Below, piece after piece: positions 7,606 to 15,425 of a DNA stretch of 42,419 nucleotides. Location of the stretch: the NCBI GenBank assembly GCA_020250125.1, contig JADCEL010000012.1:1-42419 (forward strand), in the 5' to 3' direction. The first letter of the stretch is position 1; each line of letters starts with the position of its first letter. The translations under genes were made by a program, and so were the position numbers. The DNA comes from Rhodobacter sp. (lineage in GTDB: Bacteria; Pseudomonadota; Alphaproteobacteria; Rhodobacterales; Rhodobacteraceae). The notes below the pieces were generated by a model. The model did no database searches and was not told the DNA's origin. It saw only the letters and a list, made by a program, of their open reading frames with translations.

Positions 7606-8595
7606 TTGCCCGCGCCCGGCAGTTCAGATGTGACCCGGCTGGAAACGCCGGAGTATGGTCTTCTTGCCGAGATTGCCCGGCGTTACTACATCGAAGGCGA
7701 GACGCAGGACGGCATTGCACGGGCGCTTGACCTTTCGCGCATGAAGGTCAACCGGATGATCAGGGAGGCACAGGAGGCCGGCCTTGTCGAGATCCGTGTG
7801 CGGTTTCATTCCTCGCAGACGCGCGAACTGGAACGCGACCTGTGCGACCGTTTCGGGCTGAAGCACCTGCTGATCGCGCCCGGATCGCAGTCCCCCGACC
7901 AGCAGCGGCGCAATGTGGCGATGACGGTCACCCACTTTCTTGAATCCAATCTGCGCGAAAACCTGATCGTCGCCGTCGGGATGGGCCGCAATGTTGCGGC
8001 CGTTGCCGAAAATCAGGCGTCACGCACCTTTCAGTCGCTGACCTTCGTGTCCGGCAGCGGCGGTGCCGCCGAGGCCGGTTCCGAAGGCAACGCCGACCAT
8101 ATCTGCCGGAACCTCGCCCGCCGCTTCGGCGGCAATGCCGTCACCCTTTATGCCCCGGCCTATGTCCCCGAGGCCGACCTGCGCGAAAGCCTGATGCGCA
8201 ATGCCACGGTACGCCGCACCCTGAACCTTGCACGCAGCGCCGACTTCGCGCTGGTTGGCATCGGCGATCTCGGCCCGGACAGCCACATGGCGCGCATGGG
8301 CTGGTTTTCGCGCGAGGAACTGCAGAAGGCGCAGGACGCGAAGGTGGTCGGCGATCTGATGGGGTACGACTTTTTCGATGCGGGCGGCACCCCCTGCAAT
8401 GATGCCCTTGGGGGACGGGTCATCGGGCTGACGCGCGAGGACCTTCAGCGAATTTCCACCACGGTTGCAATCGCGTCCGAGCCAAGCAAGGCGATGGCGA
8501 TTCTCGGTGCCTTGCGGACAGGCACAATTGACGTTCTTGCAACCTCGCTCAGCAACTGCCTGGCTATCCGGAGCATGCTGGGGGCGGGCCTGTGA
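7606..8595 (+). CDS. SorC-family transcriptional regulator
   Basis: A protein of about 329 residues with an N-terminal helix-turn-helix (QDGIARALDLSRMKVNRMIREAQEAG, split here by family convention at residues 34-60) and a SorC sugar-binding domain. The effector domain shows VAVGMGRN near residue 126, SADFALVGIGDLG near 208, and a terminal region resembling phosphosugar isomerase-like folds. SorC proteins (EryD, DeoR of Bacillus, SorC) sense phosphorylated sugars. It follows the isomerase by 18 bp and probably controls both divergent transcripts. The start is a TTG at 7606 preceded by AAGGAA; a GTG at 7630 is the alternative. EryD of the erythritol operon is of this family, which supports the tetritol reading. 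Confidence 0.82.
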   Translation: MPAPGSSDVTRLETPEYGLLAEIARRYYIEGETQDGIARALDLSRMKVNRMIREAQEAGLVEIRVRFHSSQTRELERDLCDRFGLKHLLIAPGSQSPDQQRRNVAMTVTHFLESNLRENLIVAVGMGRNVAAVAENQASRTFQSLTFVSGSGGAAEAGSEGNADHICRNLARRFGGNAVTLYAPAYVPEADLRESLMRNATVRRTLNLARSADFALVGIGDLGPDSHMARMGWFSREELQKAQDAKVVGDLMGYDFFDAGGTPCNDALGGRVIGLTREDLQRISTTVAIASEPSKAMAILGALRTGTIDVLATSLSNCLAIRSMLGAGL

Positions 8596-8978
8596 CCGGC
8601 GGATGGCGCGCAGGAAGCCCCTGCGTTTCTTCGCCTCATGGCCACGGCCCTTTGCCCGGACTTCGGCCTGATCGCAAAAGGTGACGGAAGCGATGGCTTT
8701 CGGGCCGCCCGCGCGGAAGGGGCGCATGGTCAAGGCGGCACGACAGTGAACCCGCGCCGGTTGCAGCGGGTCATGGCCCGGAAGACGGGGGCGTCAGACC
8801 CAGGATCAGGGCTTCGGCCAAAGCCGCGCCACCGCCCATTCTGCCAAGGCCCGGGACACCATGGTCACAGCCAACCTTGCCAGCCGAGCGGAGGAAACAT
8901 CCCCCATAAGCCCCCGTGGCGCGGTGCAGGGGGCCTTTGGCGATAGCGTAACCGGGGCGGGGCGCAGATCGACGGGCT
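8596..8978. other. Gap between the two carbohydrate loci
   Basis: No frame on either strand gives a recognisable protein. It holds the probable sorC terminator at 8609-8631 and a GCCCCC/GGGGGC inverted repeat at 8910-8934. The latter lies downstream of the lactonase stop on the minus strand and could contribute to ending that transcript, although the following T-run is weak. Confidence 0.5.
8609..8631 (+). terminator. Probable terminator after the sorC regulator
   Basis: A CGCAGG/CCTGCG stem with a 5-base loop (8609-8625), just behind the stop at 8595, is followed by TTTCTT. The stem is short but GC-rich and correctly placed. Confidence 0.45.
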
Positions 8979-9875
8979 TCAGGATGTCTGTCCGAACCGG
9001 CAGGCCGGCATGCCACAAACGCCGGGATCAACGGCGAAAAGCGCCCCTTCCTGCGGGTTGGCGGCCAGGTGTTCGGGCGTCATGGTGAACCGGGCCGAGG
9101 TGACGAAAAGCGTGGACAGGGTCGCGCCGCCAAAGCAGCAACTGGTCGGCCACGAGCAGGGAAGCTCGATGATCGTCTCGACTGTTCCGTCCGGGGCGGT
9201 ACAGGTCAGGCAAGCGCCGCCTGCCACACGGGCCGTCCACACTCTGCCGTCGGCGTCAAGACAGGATCCGTCGGGAAGGCCGCGCGGAAAGCCGGATTGC
9301 AGGGTCTTGCCCTGGTAAAGCATGCCGTCGTCGCCAATCCGGTAGGCATAGATCGTGTTGGCCAGCGTGTCGGCTGTCAACAACCCGCCGGAGCGGGGAA
9401 AGACCATCGTGTTCGTGATGCCGAACAGGTCATCGGTCACCCGCATCACCCGTCCATCCGGCAGGCAGCGATAGATGCTGCCGGTTGCCTGCGGGATCGC
9501 GCGCGGGCTGTCATCCCCGTTGATGTTGTTGAACATGGTGCCAACCCAGAACGCGCCGTCCGGGCCAACCGCCCCTTCGTTCAGGCGGTTGTCCGGGCGG
9601 TCAGGCTCGATTTCAACCACGGGAACAGGCTCGTCCTTCCAGTCCCACAGGCAGATGCTGCGTTCCATCCCCACAATGGCCCCGCCGTCGCTGCGCAATC
9701 CGATCGATGTCGGCCGGCCCTTCACCGGCCAAAGCTGATGCTGCCCTGTCACGGGATCAAACGCATGAATGCGCCGGCCGATGATATCAACCCAGACAAG
9801 CCGCTGGCGCTGATCGTCCCACAGGGCGCTTTCCCCCACGATATCGCAGGCCGCAAGGACCAGTCTGGCGTCCAT
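8979..9875 (-). CDS. SMP-30/gluconolactonase/LRE-family sugar lactonase
   Basis: This 298-residue six-bladed beta-propeller hydrolase probably opens a sugar lactone to its aldonic acid, using a bound divalent metal. The expected metal and active-site residues are present: Glu in VGESALWDD near residue 14, Asn/Glu in RLNEGAVGPDG near 100, Asn in GITNTMVF near 150 and Asp in LPDGSCLDADG near 198. The start at 9875 has AAGGGGAAG 5-6 bases upstream; extending the frame further would run through the divergent promoter. It faces the GntR gene 95 bp away and likely belongs to the same regulon. The lactone is not identifiable from sequence, but the SDR and enolase-type dehydratase across the promoter suggest an aldose-to-2-keto-3-deoxy-acid route. 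Confidence 0.84.
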   Translation of the reverse strand: MDARLVLAACDIVGESALWDDQRQRLVWVDIIGRRIHAFDPVTGQHQLWPVKGRPTSIGLRSDGGAIVGMERSICLWDWKDEPVPVVEIEPDRPDNRLNEGAVGPDGAFWVGTMFNNINGDDSPRAIPQATGSIYRCLPDGRVMRVTDDLFGITNTMVFPRSGGLLTADTLANTIYAYRIGDDGMLYQGKTLQSGFPRGLPDGSCLDADGRVWTARVAGGACLTCTAPDGTVETIIELPCSWPTSCCFGGATLSTLFVTSARFTMTPEHLAANPQEGALFAVDPGVCGMPACRFGQTS

Positions 9876-9897
9876 CTGTCTTCCCCTTGAGAATCCG

Positions 9898-9926
9898 TTG
9901 ACAGGCAGGATGGGCAAGAGATACAC
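9898..9926 (+). promoter_or_regulatory. Predicted promoter of the gntR operon
   Basis: TTGACA at 9898-9903 is a perfect -35 box, followed at 16-17 bp by a weak -10 (GATACA/ATACAC, 9920-9926). Transcription would begin near 9932, just upstream of the palindrome at 9940-9956, so a repressor bound there would block it. Confidence 0.45.
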
Positions 9927-9939
9927 GCAATTCAAGCAG

Positions 9940-9956
9940 AACCTGTCATACAGGTT
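9940..9956. promoter_or_regulatory. Perfect 17-bp palindromic operator, probably for the adjacent GntR/FCD regulator
   Basis: Two perfect 7-bp arms, AACCTGT and ACAGGTT, flank a 3-base centre (CAT). The core TGT-NNN-ACA fits the T-GT-N3-AC-A layout of FadR-subfamily GntR operators. It sits between the divergent lactonase gene and the regulator, downstream of the TTGACA box, so autorepression and joint control of both directions are likely. Confidence 0.7.
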
Positions 9957-9969
9957 TGGGGGCGGTGAT

Positions 9970-10671
9970 TTGAAACACGTCGGCAGCCTGGGCCTGGTCG
10001 GAGATGCCATCGGGGCGATCTCGCGGCATATCCGCGAGAAAGACCTGATGCCGGGTGACAAGCTTCCGTCCGAGGCGCTGTTGTCGAAAGAGCTGAACGT
10101 GTCGCGAACCGTGGTGCGCGAGGCATTCCGGTCCCTGGCGGCAATGCGGATCATCGAACTGGCGACCGGCAAACGCGCGACCGTGGCGCAGATCGACCAT
10201 GGCGCCATGTCGCTGATGATCGAGCACGGTGTCCATACCGACCAGATCAACATCCAGCAGATCTACGATGTGCGCCGCACCATCGAAACGCGGATCGTCA
10301 CGCTGGCTGCGATCCGTCGCAGCGATGCCCAGGCGGCCGAGATTGTGGAACTTGCCGAAAGGATGCGGGGCAGCGCCACCGATCCGGCCGCGCTGATGGA
10401 GCATGACCTGGCCTTTCACACCGCCCTGGCCCGCGCATCGCGGAACCCGGTCTATTCCCTGCTGATCGGCGCGTTTCAGGGCATCACCCGCCAGACCTGG
10501 CCGGTCGGCTGGAAAAGCCGCCAGACCCGGGAGTCGCGCGATCTGATGGTTGAAACCCATGCCGAAATTGCCCGGGCCGTCGCCGCCGGCGACCCGGAAA
10601 AGGCGACAACGGCGATGTCACTGCATTTCGACGAAAGTGTCCGGGCCTTGCTGACCGCCGGGCTGTCATGA
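9970..10671 (+). CDS. GntR-family regulator with FCD domain (FadR subfamily)
   Basis: I start this 233-residue regulator at the TTG at 9970, preceded by GGGGGCGG, because earlier in-frame starts (TTG 9898, ATG 9910) would place a -35 box and the perfect operator palindrome inside the gene. The N-terminal winged helix contains PGDKLPSEALLSKELNVSR and VVREAFRSLAAM. The C-terminal FCD domain has the metal or ligand His/Asp set in EHDLAFHTALARASRNP, ETHAEIARAVAAGD and SLHFDESVR. Such proteins usually repress sugar-acid catabolism and release DNA on binding the acid. The stop overlaps the dehydratase start by 4 bp. Confidence 0.85.
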   Translation: MKHVGSLGLVGDAIGAISRHIREKDLMPGDKLPSEALLSKELNVSRTVVREAFRSLAAMRIIELATGKRATVAQIDHGAMSLMIEHGVHTDQINIQQIYDVRRTIETRIVTLAAIRRSDAQAAEIVELAERMRGSATDPAALMEHDLAFHTALARASRNPVYSLLIGAFQGITRQTWPVGWKSRQTRESRDLMVETHAEIARAVAAGDPEKATTAMSLHFDESVRALLTAGLS

Positions 10672-11870
10672 AGATCACCGCCATTGAAACCATCCGCATT
10701 GCCGAACGGCCAAACCTGTTGTGGCTGTGTGTTCATACGGATGAAGGGATCACGGGGCTGGGCGAAACCTTCTTCGGCGCTGCCACGGCAGAGGCGCATG
10801 TCCATGAATACATCGCCCCCCGCGTGCTGGGCCGTGACCCGTTCGAGATTGACCGTCTGGCCGCCGATCTGGTGGGCTATCTGGGGTTCCGGTCCTCGGG
10901 GGCCGAGATGCGGGGCAATTCGGCCTTTGACATCGCCTTGTGGGATCTGTTCGGCAAGGCGATGAACCAGCCGATTGCGCAGTTGCTTGGCGGATTCACG
11001 CGGCGCGAGATCCGCACCTACAACACCTGCGCCGGGACGGAATATGTCAGGAAGACCTCGGGGCAGGTTACGGCCAATTACGGCATCGGTGCCGGTGCTG
11101 ACTATGATGATCTGAACGGTTTCCTGACCTGTGCCGATGAACTGGCCCATTCCCTGCTGGAAGAGGGGATCACGGCGATGAAGATCTGGCCCTTTGACCG
11201 GATGGCCGAGGCCACGCGCGGTCAGTACATTTCGGGTCCCGATCTGCGCAAAGGGCTTGAACCGTTTGAAAGAATACGGGCTGCCGTAGGTGACCGGATC
11301 GACATCATCGTCGAATTCCATTCGATGTGGCAGCTTTTGCCCGCAATGCAGATCGCCAAAGCGCTGGCACCCTATCAGACCTTCTGGCATGAAGACCCGA
11401 TCAAGATGGACAGTCTTTCCAGCCTGACGCGCTATGCCGCGCAGTCGCCTGCGCCGATCTCGGCGTCCGAGACGCTGGCTACCCGCTGGGGTTTTCGCGA
11501 CCTTCTCGAAACCGGGGCGGCAGGCGTGGTGATGCTTGACCTGTCGTGGTGCGGCGGACTGTCCGAAGCGCGCAAGATTGCCTCGATGGCCGAGGCCTGG
11601 CACCTGCCGGTGGCCCCGCATGACTGCACGGGGCCGGTCGTGCTGTGCGCCAGCACGCATCTGTCGCTGAACGCCCCGAACGCGCTGGTGCAGGAAAGCG
11701 TGCGCGCCTTTTACCGCACGTGGTACCGCGATCTGGTCACGGCATTGCCAGAGGTCAGGAACGGGATGATAACGGTTCCGCCCGGACCGGGTTTGGGGAT
11801 GGAGCTGCATCCCGACCTTGACCGGGCCTTTACGACGTCGAGACGGAAATCCGACGCAACCACGGCCTGA
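10668..11870 (+). CDS. Enolase-superfamily (mandelate racemase/muconate lactonizing type) sugar-acid dehydratase
   Basis: This 400-residue protein has the superfamily capping domain (VHTDEGITGLGETF) and barrel. Likely metal ligands are Glu in IIVEFHS near 224, Glu in FWHEDPI near 248 and Glu in ISASETL near 272; a catalytic His lies in APHDCTGP near 322. The second strand has KIW (GITAMKIWPFD) instead of KxK, as in several acid-sugar dehydratases that use the His side as base. It probably dehydrates an aldonate to a 2-keto-3-deoxy acid. It overlaps gntR by 4 bp (ATGA) and precedes an ABC importer by 32 bp, so it heads the catabolic operon. The specific acid cannot be read from sequence. Confidence 0.83.
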   Translation: MKITAIETIRIAERPNLLWLCVHTDEGITGLGETFFGAATAEAHVHEYIAPRVLGRDPFEIDRLAADLVGYLGFRSSGAEMRGNSAFDIALWDLFGKAMNQPIAQLLGGFTRREIRTYNTCAGTEYVRKTSGQVTANYGIGAGADYDDLNGFLTCADELAHSLLEEGITAMKIWPFDRMAEATRGQYISGPDLRKGLEPFERIRAAVGDRIDIIVEFHSMWQLLPAMQIAKALAPYQTFWHEDPIKMDSLSSLTRYAAQSPAPISASETLATRWGFRDLLETGAAGVVMLDLSWCGGLSEARKIASMAEAWHLPVAPHDCTGPVVLCASTHLSLNAPNALVQESVRAFYRTWYRDLVTALPEVRNGMITVPPGPGLGMELHPDLDRAFTTSRRKSDATTA

Positions 11871-11902
11871 CAAGGCCGCAATCCTATGGGAGGAGTAAGA
11901 AC

Positions 11903-12880
11903 ATGAAGAAAATCAAGGGACTGGCCATTGCCGCCCTGATGTCTGCCGTTTCGTCCGCAGCGGTCGCACAAGACCCGCTGGACATTGCCTTCACCGTCCA
12001 TTCGGGCGCGTCGAACACCTTCTGGCAGGCAGTCCAGAAGGGTTATGAAGACGCCTGTGCCAAGCTTGGCGCAAATTGCCAGATGATCTATGTGCAGACC
12101 GACGGATCGATCCCCGAGCAGGTCGCAAACATGGAAGCGGCCCTGGCACGCAGCCCGGATGCGCTGATCACCTCGATCGTCGACAATACGGCCTTTGACG
12201 ATGTCATCCAGCGCGCGCGCGATGCGGGCGTTATCGTCATTGCCTCCAACGTTGATGATCTGGAAGGGGCGGCCGGCAATGCCAGGCAGGCTTTCGTCGG
12301 TCAGGGCTTTGTGCCTGCGGGCTATGGTCTGGCGCGGGCACAGTGGGCCAACATGCCCGCCGAAGGCCCCTTGCACATTCTGGTCGGCGTTTCCGGCCCC
12401 GGCCAGAACTGGTCGGAATCGCGCGCGCTTGGCATCACCAACTATCTGGACGAGATGATCGCGGCCAATCCTGACCGTGCGATCACCTACGAAAAGATCG
12501 ACTCGGGCACCGACCTTGCCATCGTGGCCGACCGTGTGGGTGCCTATCTTGCGGCCCGGCCCGAAACCAGCGCCTATTTCGACACCGGCTTCTGGCATGC
12601 AGGTGTGGCAGGCGTGCTTCGCGACCGCGGAGTGGCGCCGGGCAAGGTTCTTCTGGCCGGCTTCGACATCGTTCCGATTGTTCTGGACGAAATGGATGCC
12701 GGTTACATCCAGGTCGAGGTCGACCAGCAGCCCTACATGCAGGGTTTCCTGCCTGTGATGATGACCTACCTGTCCAAGACCGTGGGCCTTTCCCCGGCTG
12801 ACATCAACACCGGCGAGGCCCTGGTCTTCCCGGCGGATGTGGCGGCTGTCCGTGGCCTGTCGGAACAGGGCCTGCGCTGA
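11903..12880 (+). CDS. Periplasmic sugar-binding protein of the second ABC importer
   Basis: This 325-residue type I periplasmic binding protein carries a signal peptide (MKKIKGLAIAALMSAVSSAA, cleavage likely after AVA at 22). Typical segments are AFTVHSGASNTFWQAVQKGY, DALITSIVDNTAFDDVI near residue 85, VIVIASNVDD near 110 and VLLAGFDIVPIVLDEMDAGY near 250. It has a very strong GGGAGGAG ribosome site. It differs clearly from the binding protein of the polyol operon, so the ligands probably differ. By family and context it binds a monosaccharide, inositol or a related compound such as rhizopine; the sequence does not decide. Confidence 0.85.
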   Translation: MKKIKGLAIAALMSAVSSAAVAQDPLDIAFTVHSGASNTFWQAVQKGYEDACAKLGANCQMIYVQTDGSIPEQVANMEAALARSPDALITSIVDNTAFDDVIQRARDAGVIVIASNVDDLEGAAGNARQAFVGQGFVPAGYGLARAQWANMPAEGPLHILVGVSGPGQNWSESRALGITNYLDEMIAANPDRAITYEKIDSGTDLAIVADRVGAYLAARPETSAYFDTGFWHAGVAGVLRDRGVAPGKVLLAGFDIVPIVLDEMDAGYIQVEVDQQPYMQGFLPVMMTYLSKTVGLSPADINTGEALVFPADVAAVRGLSEQGLR

Positions 12881-12892
12881 TTGCAGAAAGAC

Positions 12893-12923
12893 CGGCGCGG
12901 GGCCCTGCCCGGGCCCCGCGCCG
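12893..12923 (+). promoter_or_regulatory. Strong intercistronic stem-loop after the second binding-protein gene
   Basis: A perfect 13-bp inverted repeat (left arm CGGCGCGGGGCCC) with a 5-base loop lies 12 bases after the binding-protein stop and 31 bases before the permease start. No T-run follows. It probably protects the binding-protein mRNA and lowers read-through, mirroring the hairpins at 3255-3311 in the other operon. Confidence 0.7.
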
Positions 12924-12954
12924 ATGCTTCGCCCCTGAGTAAGGATTCGTTCCC

Positions 12955-13941
12955 ATGCGCCGCCTTGTCAAACTTGCCATGCAAAAGCCTGAACTCGCCA
13001 GCGCGATGCTTTTGCTTGTGCTTGTCGTGCTGTTTCAGATCCGGTCGGAGGGGGTCTTTCTTTCGGTCAACAACGTCCGGGGGTTCCTGGGCCTTTTGCC
13101 GGAAACGGCGCTGGTTGCCGTGGGTGTCACGCTTTTGATGATTTCGGGGGAATTCGATCTTTCCGTAGGCTCGGTCTTTGCCCTGATGCCGATGACAATG
13201 GCGGTGCTTGTTGTGGCCGGCTGGCCGTTCTGGGCGGCCGTGGCGGTGGGATTGATGCTTTGCGCAGTCATCGGGTTTCTCAACGGCTGGCTGACGATCC
13301 GCTTTGACATCCCGTCGTTCATCACGACCCTGGGGATGCTGTTCATGGCGCGGTCGCTGACGGTGGTGATCTCGGGCGGGTTTCCGCCCCGGATCAAGCC
13401 GGGCGAAGTGCCCAGCTGGATCTTTGTCGGCTTTGTCGATGAGGGCGGTCTGATCCGCGCTTCGGTTCTGTGGTTCATCGCCATCGCGATACTGATCAGC
13501 CTGCTGCTGTCGCGGACCAACTTCGGCAACTGGGTGCGGGCAACCGGGGGGTTCCTGCCCGCAGCCTCGGCCATGGGGATTCCGACCGGCAAGGTGAAAA
13601 TCGCCTGTTTCATGATCTGTTCGGTTCTTGCCGGTTTTGCCGGGATGATCCAGTCGCTGCGCCTGAATTCCTTTCTGCCTTCGATCGGCGAGGGCATGGA
13701 ACTTCAGGCGGTGGCTGCCGCCGTGATCGGCGGCACCTCTCTTGTCGGCGGGGTCGGATCGATCATCGGCGGGTTGATCGGTGCGATCCTGATCCGCGTG
13801 ATCGACAACGGTATGGTGATGTCGCAGATTGACAGCAACTGGTTCAAGTTTGCCATCGGTGCCCTGACGATCTTTGCCGTCGTCGGCAACGCCTGGCTGC
13901 GCCGCCGCGGCCGCGCCATGAAGGTGGAGACCGACAAATGA
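12955..13941 (+). CDS. Sugar ABC transporter permease (RbsC family)
   Basis: This 328-residue membrane protein of the RbsC/BPD_transp_2 family has the signature LLMISGEFDLSVGSVFALMP near residue 60 and AVAAAVIGGTSLVGGVGSIIGG near 250, with about eight to ten hydrophobic helices between. It forms the channel for the binding protein encoded upstream and the ATPase encoded downstream, whose start overlaps its stop by 4 bp. Relatives in FrcBCA-type importers pair with a single-domain ATPase, as here. Confidence 0.87.
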   Translation: MRRLVKLAMQKPELASAMLLLVLVVLFQIRSEGVFLSVNNVRGFLGLLPETALVAVGVTLLMISGEFDLSVGSVFALMPMTMAVLVVAGWPFWAAVAVGLMLCAVIGFLNGWLTIRFDIPSFITTLGMLFMARSLTVVISGGFPPRIKPGEVPSWIFVGFVDEGGLIRASVLWFIAIAILISLLLSRTNFGNWVRATGGFLPAASAMGIPTGKVKIACFMICSVLAGFAGMIQSLRLNSFLPSIGEGMELQAVAAAVIGGTSLVGGVGSIIGGLIGAILIRVIDNGMVMSQIDSNWFKFAIGALTIFAVVGNAWLRRRGRAMKVETDK

Positions 13942-14669
13942 ACACGCCCATCATTGAAACCCGCGATCTGCACAAATGGTATTCGGGCGTGCATGCGCTG
14001 AAGGGCGTAAGCCTGAAGGTCGACAGCGGCGAAGCCGTGGGTCTGGTCGGGGATAACGGTGCCGGCAAATCTACGCTGATCAACATTCTGTCCGGCCTGC
14101 ACCATCAGGACAGCGGCGACATCCTGGTCGAAGGCAAGCCTGCCGATATCCGCAGCCCCAGGGATGCCATGCGGCTGGGGATCGAGACGATCTATCAGTA
14201 CAATTCGATGGTGCCGCTGATGACCATATCGCGCAACGTCTTCATCGGGCGCGAACCGCTGAAATGGTCGATCGGTGGCATCGGCATCCTGGACGAACGC
14301 AAGATGCGCGAAGAGTCGGTCAAGGCGATTGCCGATGTCGATCTGCATCTGCGCTCGCCCGATGCGCTGGTGGGCGAATTGTCGGGGGGGCAACGCCAGG
14401 GCGTGGCCATTGCCCGCGCCATGCATTTCAAGTCCAAGGTCATGATCCTTGACGAGCCGACGAACCACCTTTCGGTGAAGGAAACCGCCAAGGTCATCGG
14501 CTTTGTGAAAGGGTTGAAGGCGCAAGGTGTCACCTCGATCTTCATCAGCCACAACATGCACCATGTCTTTGCCTGCTGTAACCGGATCGTCGCGATGGCG
14601 CTGGGCAAGGTCGTGCTGGACAAGCCCGCTGCGGACACCTCGATCGAGGAAGTCTCGGCGCTTTTGTGA
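13938..14669 (+). CDS. Single-domain sugar ABC transporter ATPase (FrcA-like)
   Basis: At 243 residues it carries one nucleotide-binding domain: Walker A GDNGAGKST (about 38-46), Q-loop TIYQYN, signature LSGGQRQGVAIARAM and Walker B VMILDEPTNHLS. Unlike the two-domain ATPase of the polyol operon, it resembles FrcA-type proteins and should act as a homodimer. It overlaps the permease by 4 bp. The SDR gene starts 13 bp after its stop, so the importer and enzymes form one operon. Confidence 0.87.
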   Translation: MNTPIIETRDLHKWYSGVHALKGVSLKVDSGEAVGLVGDNGAGKSTLINILSGLHHQDSGDILVEGKPADIRSPRDAMRLGIETIYQYNSMVPLMTISRNVFIGREPLKWSIGGIGILDERKMREESVKAIADVDLHLRSPDALVGELSGGQRQGVAIARAMHFKSKVMILDEPTNHLSVKETAKVIGFVKGLKAQGVTSIFISHNMHHVFACCNRIVAMALGKVVLDKPAADTSIEEVSALL

Positions 14670-14682
14670 CAGGACGGGCAGG

Positions 14683-15387
14683 ATGGACATGAACGCGCGC
14701 CATGCGCTGATCACGGGGGGCCTTGGTTCCATCGGGGCCGCATTTGCCCTGGCATTTGCCGCCGCAGGTGCCCGGATCACCATTCTGGACCGGCCGGGGG
14801 CGACACCGCCTGCATCGCATGGCTGGCTGGGCATAGATCTGGATGACCTGTCTGCGGCGCAGGCCCGCGTTGCCGCCGCAGGGCCCTTTGACATCCTGAT
14901 CAACAACGCCGCGCTGATCATCAACAAGCCGTTCGAAGACTTCAGCATCGGGGAATACGAAACCCAGTTGCGCGTGAACTCGGCCTCGGCCTTTGCCCTG
15001 GCCCGCGCCTGTGCGCCGGGGATGAAGGCCAAAGGCTGGGGCCGGATCATCAACCTTACCTCGCTGACCCTGAACGGCCAGTGGGAAGGATTTGTGCCCT
15101 ATGTCGCCTCGAAGGGGGCGCTTCTGGGTCTGACCAAGGGTCTGGCGCGGGAACTGGGGCCGCATGGCATCACCGTAAACGCGATCGCGCCCGGTGCCGT
15201 GGTGTCGGACGCGGAACGCCGCGTCTTTGCGGACCGGCTGGAAGAATACAACAGCTTCATCCTGGAACGCCAATGCATCAAGGCCCGCATAGAGCCCCGG
15301 GATGTTGCCAACCTGGCGCTTTTCCTTGCCTCGGACGCCGCAGGGATGATCACCGGACAGAACATCGGCATCGACGGCGGATGGTAG
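14683..15387 (+). CDS. SDR-family dehydrogenase of the second sugar locus
   Basis: This 234-residue classical short-chain dehydrogenase has the glycine motif TGGLGSIG near residue 11, Asp at the end of strand 2 (ILDRPG), NNAA near 78, and Ser/Tyr/Lys in INLTSLT and YVASKGALLGL. The ending IGIDGGW is typical. Asp after strand 2 suggests NAD rather than NADP. It could oxidise the imported sugar or inositol derivative, giving the lactone for the SMP-30 hydrolase, but which step it takes is inference. ATG 14683 and ATG 14689 are both possible starts; the latter has GGCAGG at a good distance. Confidence 0.82.
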   Translation: MDMNARHALITGGLGSIGAAFALAFAAAGARITILDRPGATPPASHGWLGIDLDDLSAAQARVAAAGPFDILINNAALIINKPFEDFSIGEYETQLRVNSASAFALARACAPGMKAKGWGRIINLTSLTLNGQWEGFVPYVASKGALLGLTKGLARELGPHGITVNAIAPGAVVSDAERRVFADRLEEYNSFILERQCIKARIEPRDVANLALFLASDAAGMITGQNIGIDGGW

Positions 15388-15425
15388 GCCATGACAGACA
15401 CACAGACTTTCAGCGAGGCTTCAAG

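Noticed and set aside
9898-9969. Extended N-terminus for the GntR regulator starting at TTG 9898 or ATG 9910
   Set aside because: It would place the TTGACA promoter box and the perfect operator inside the gene and adds residues not expected in the family.
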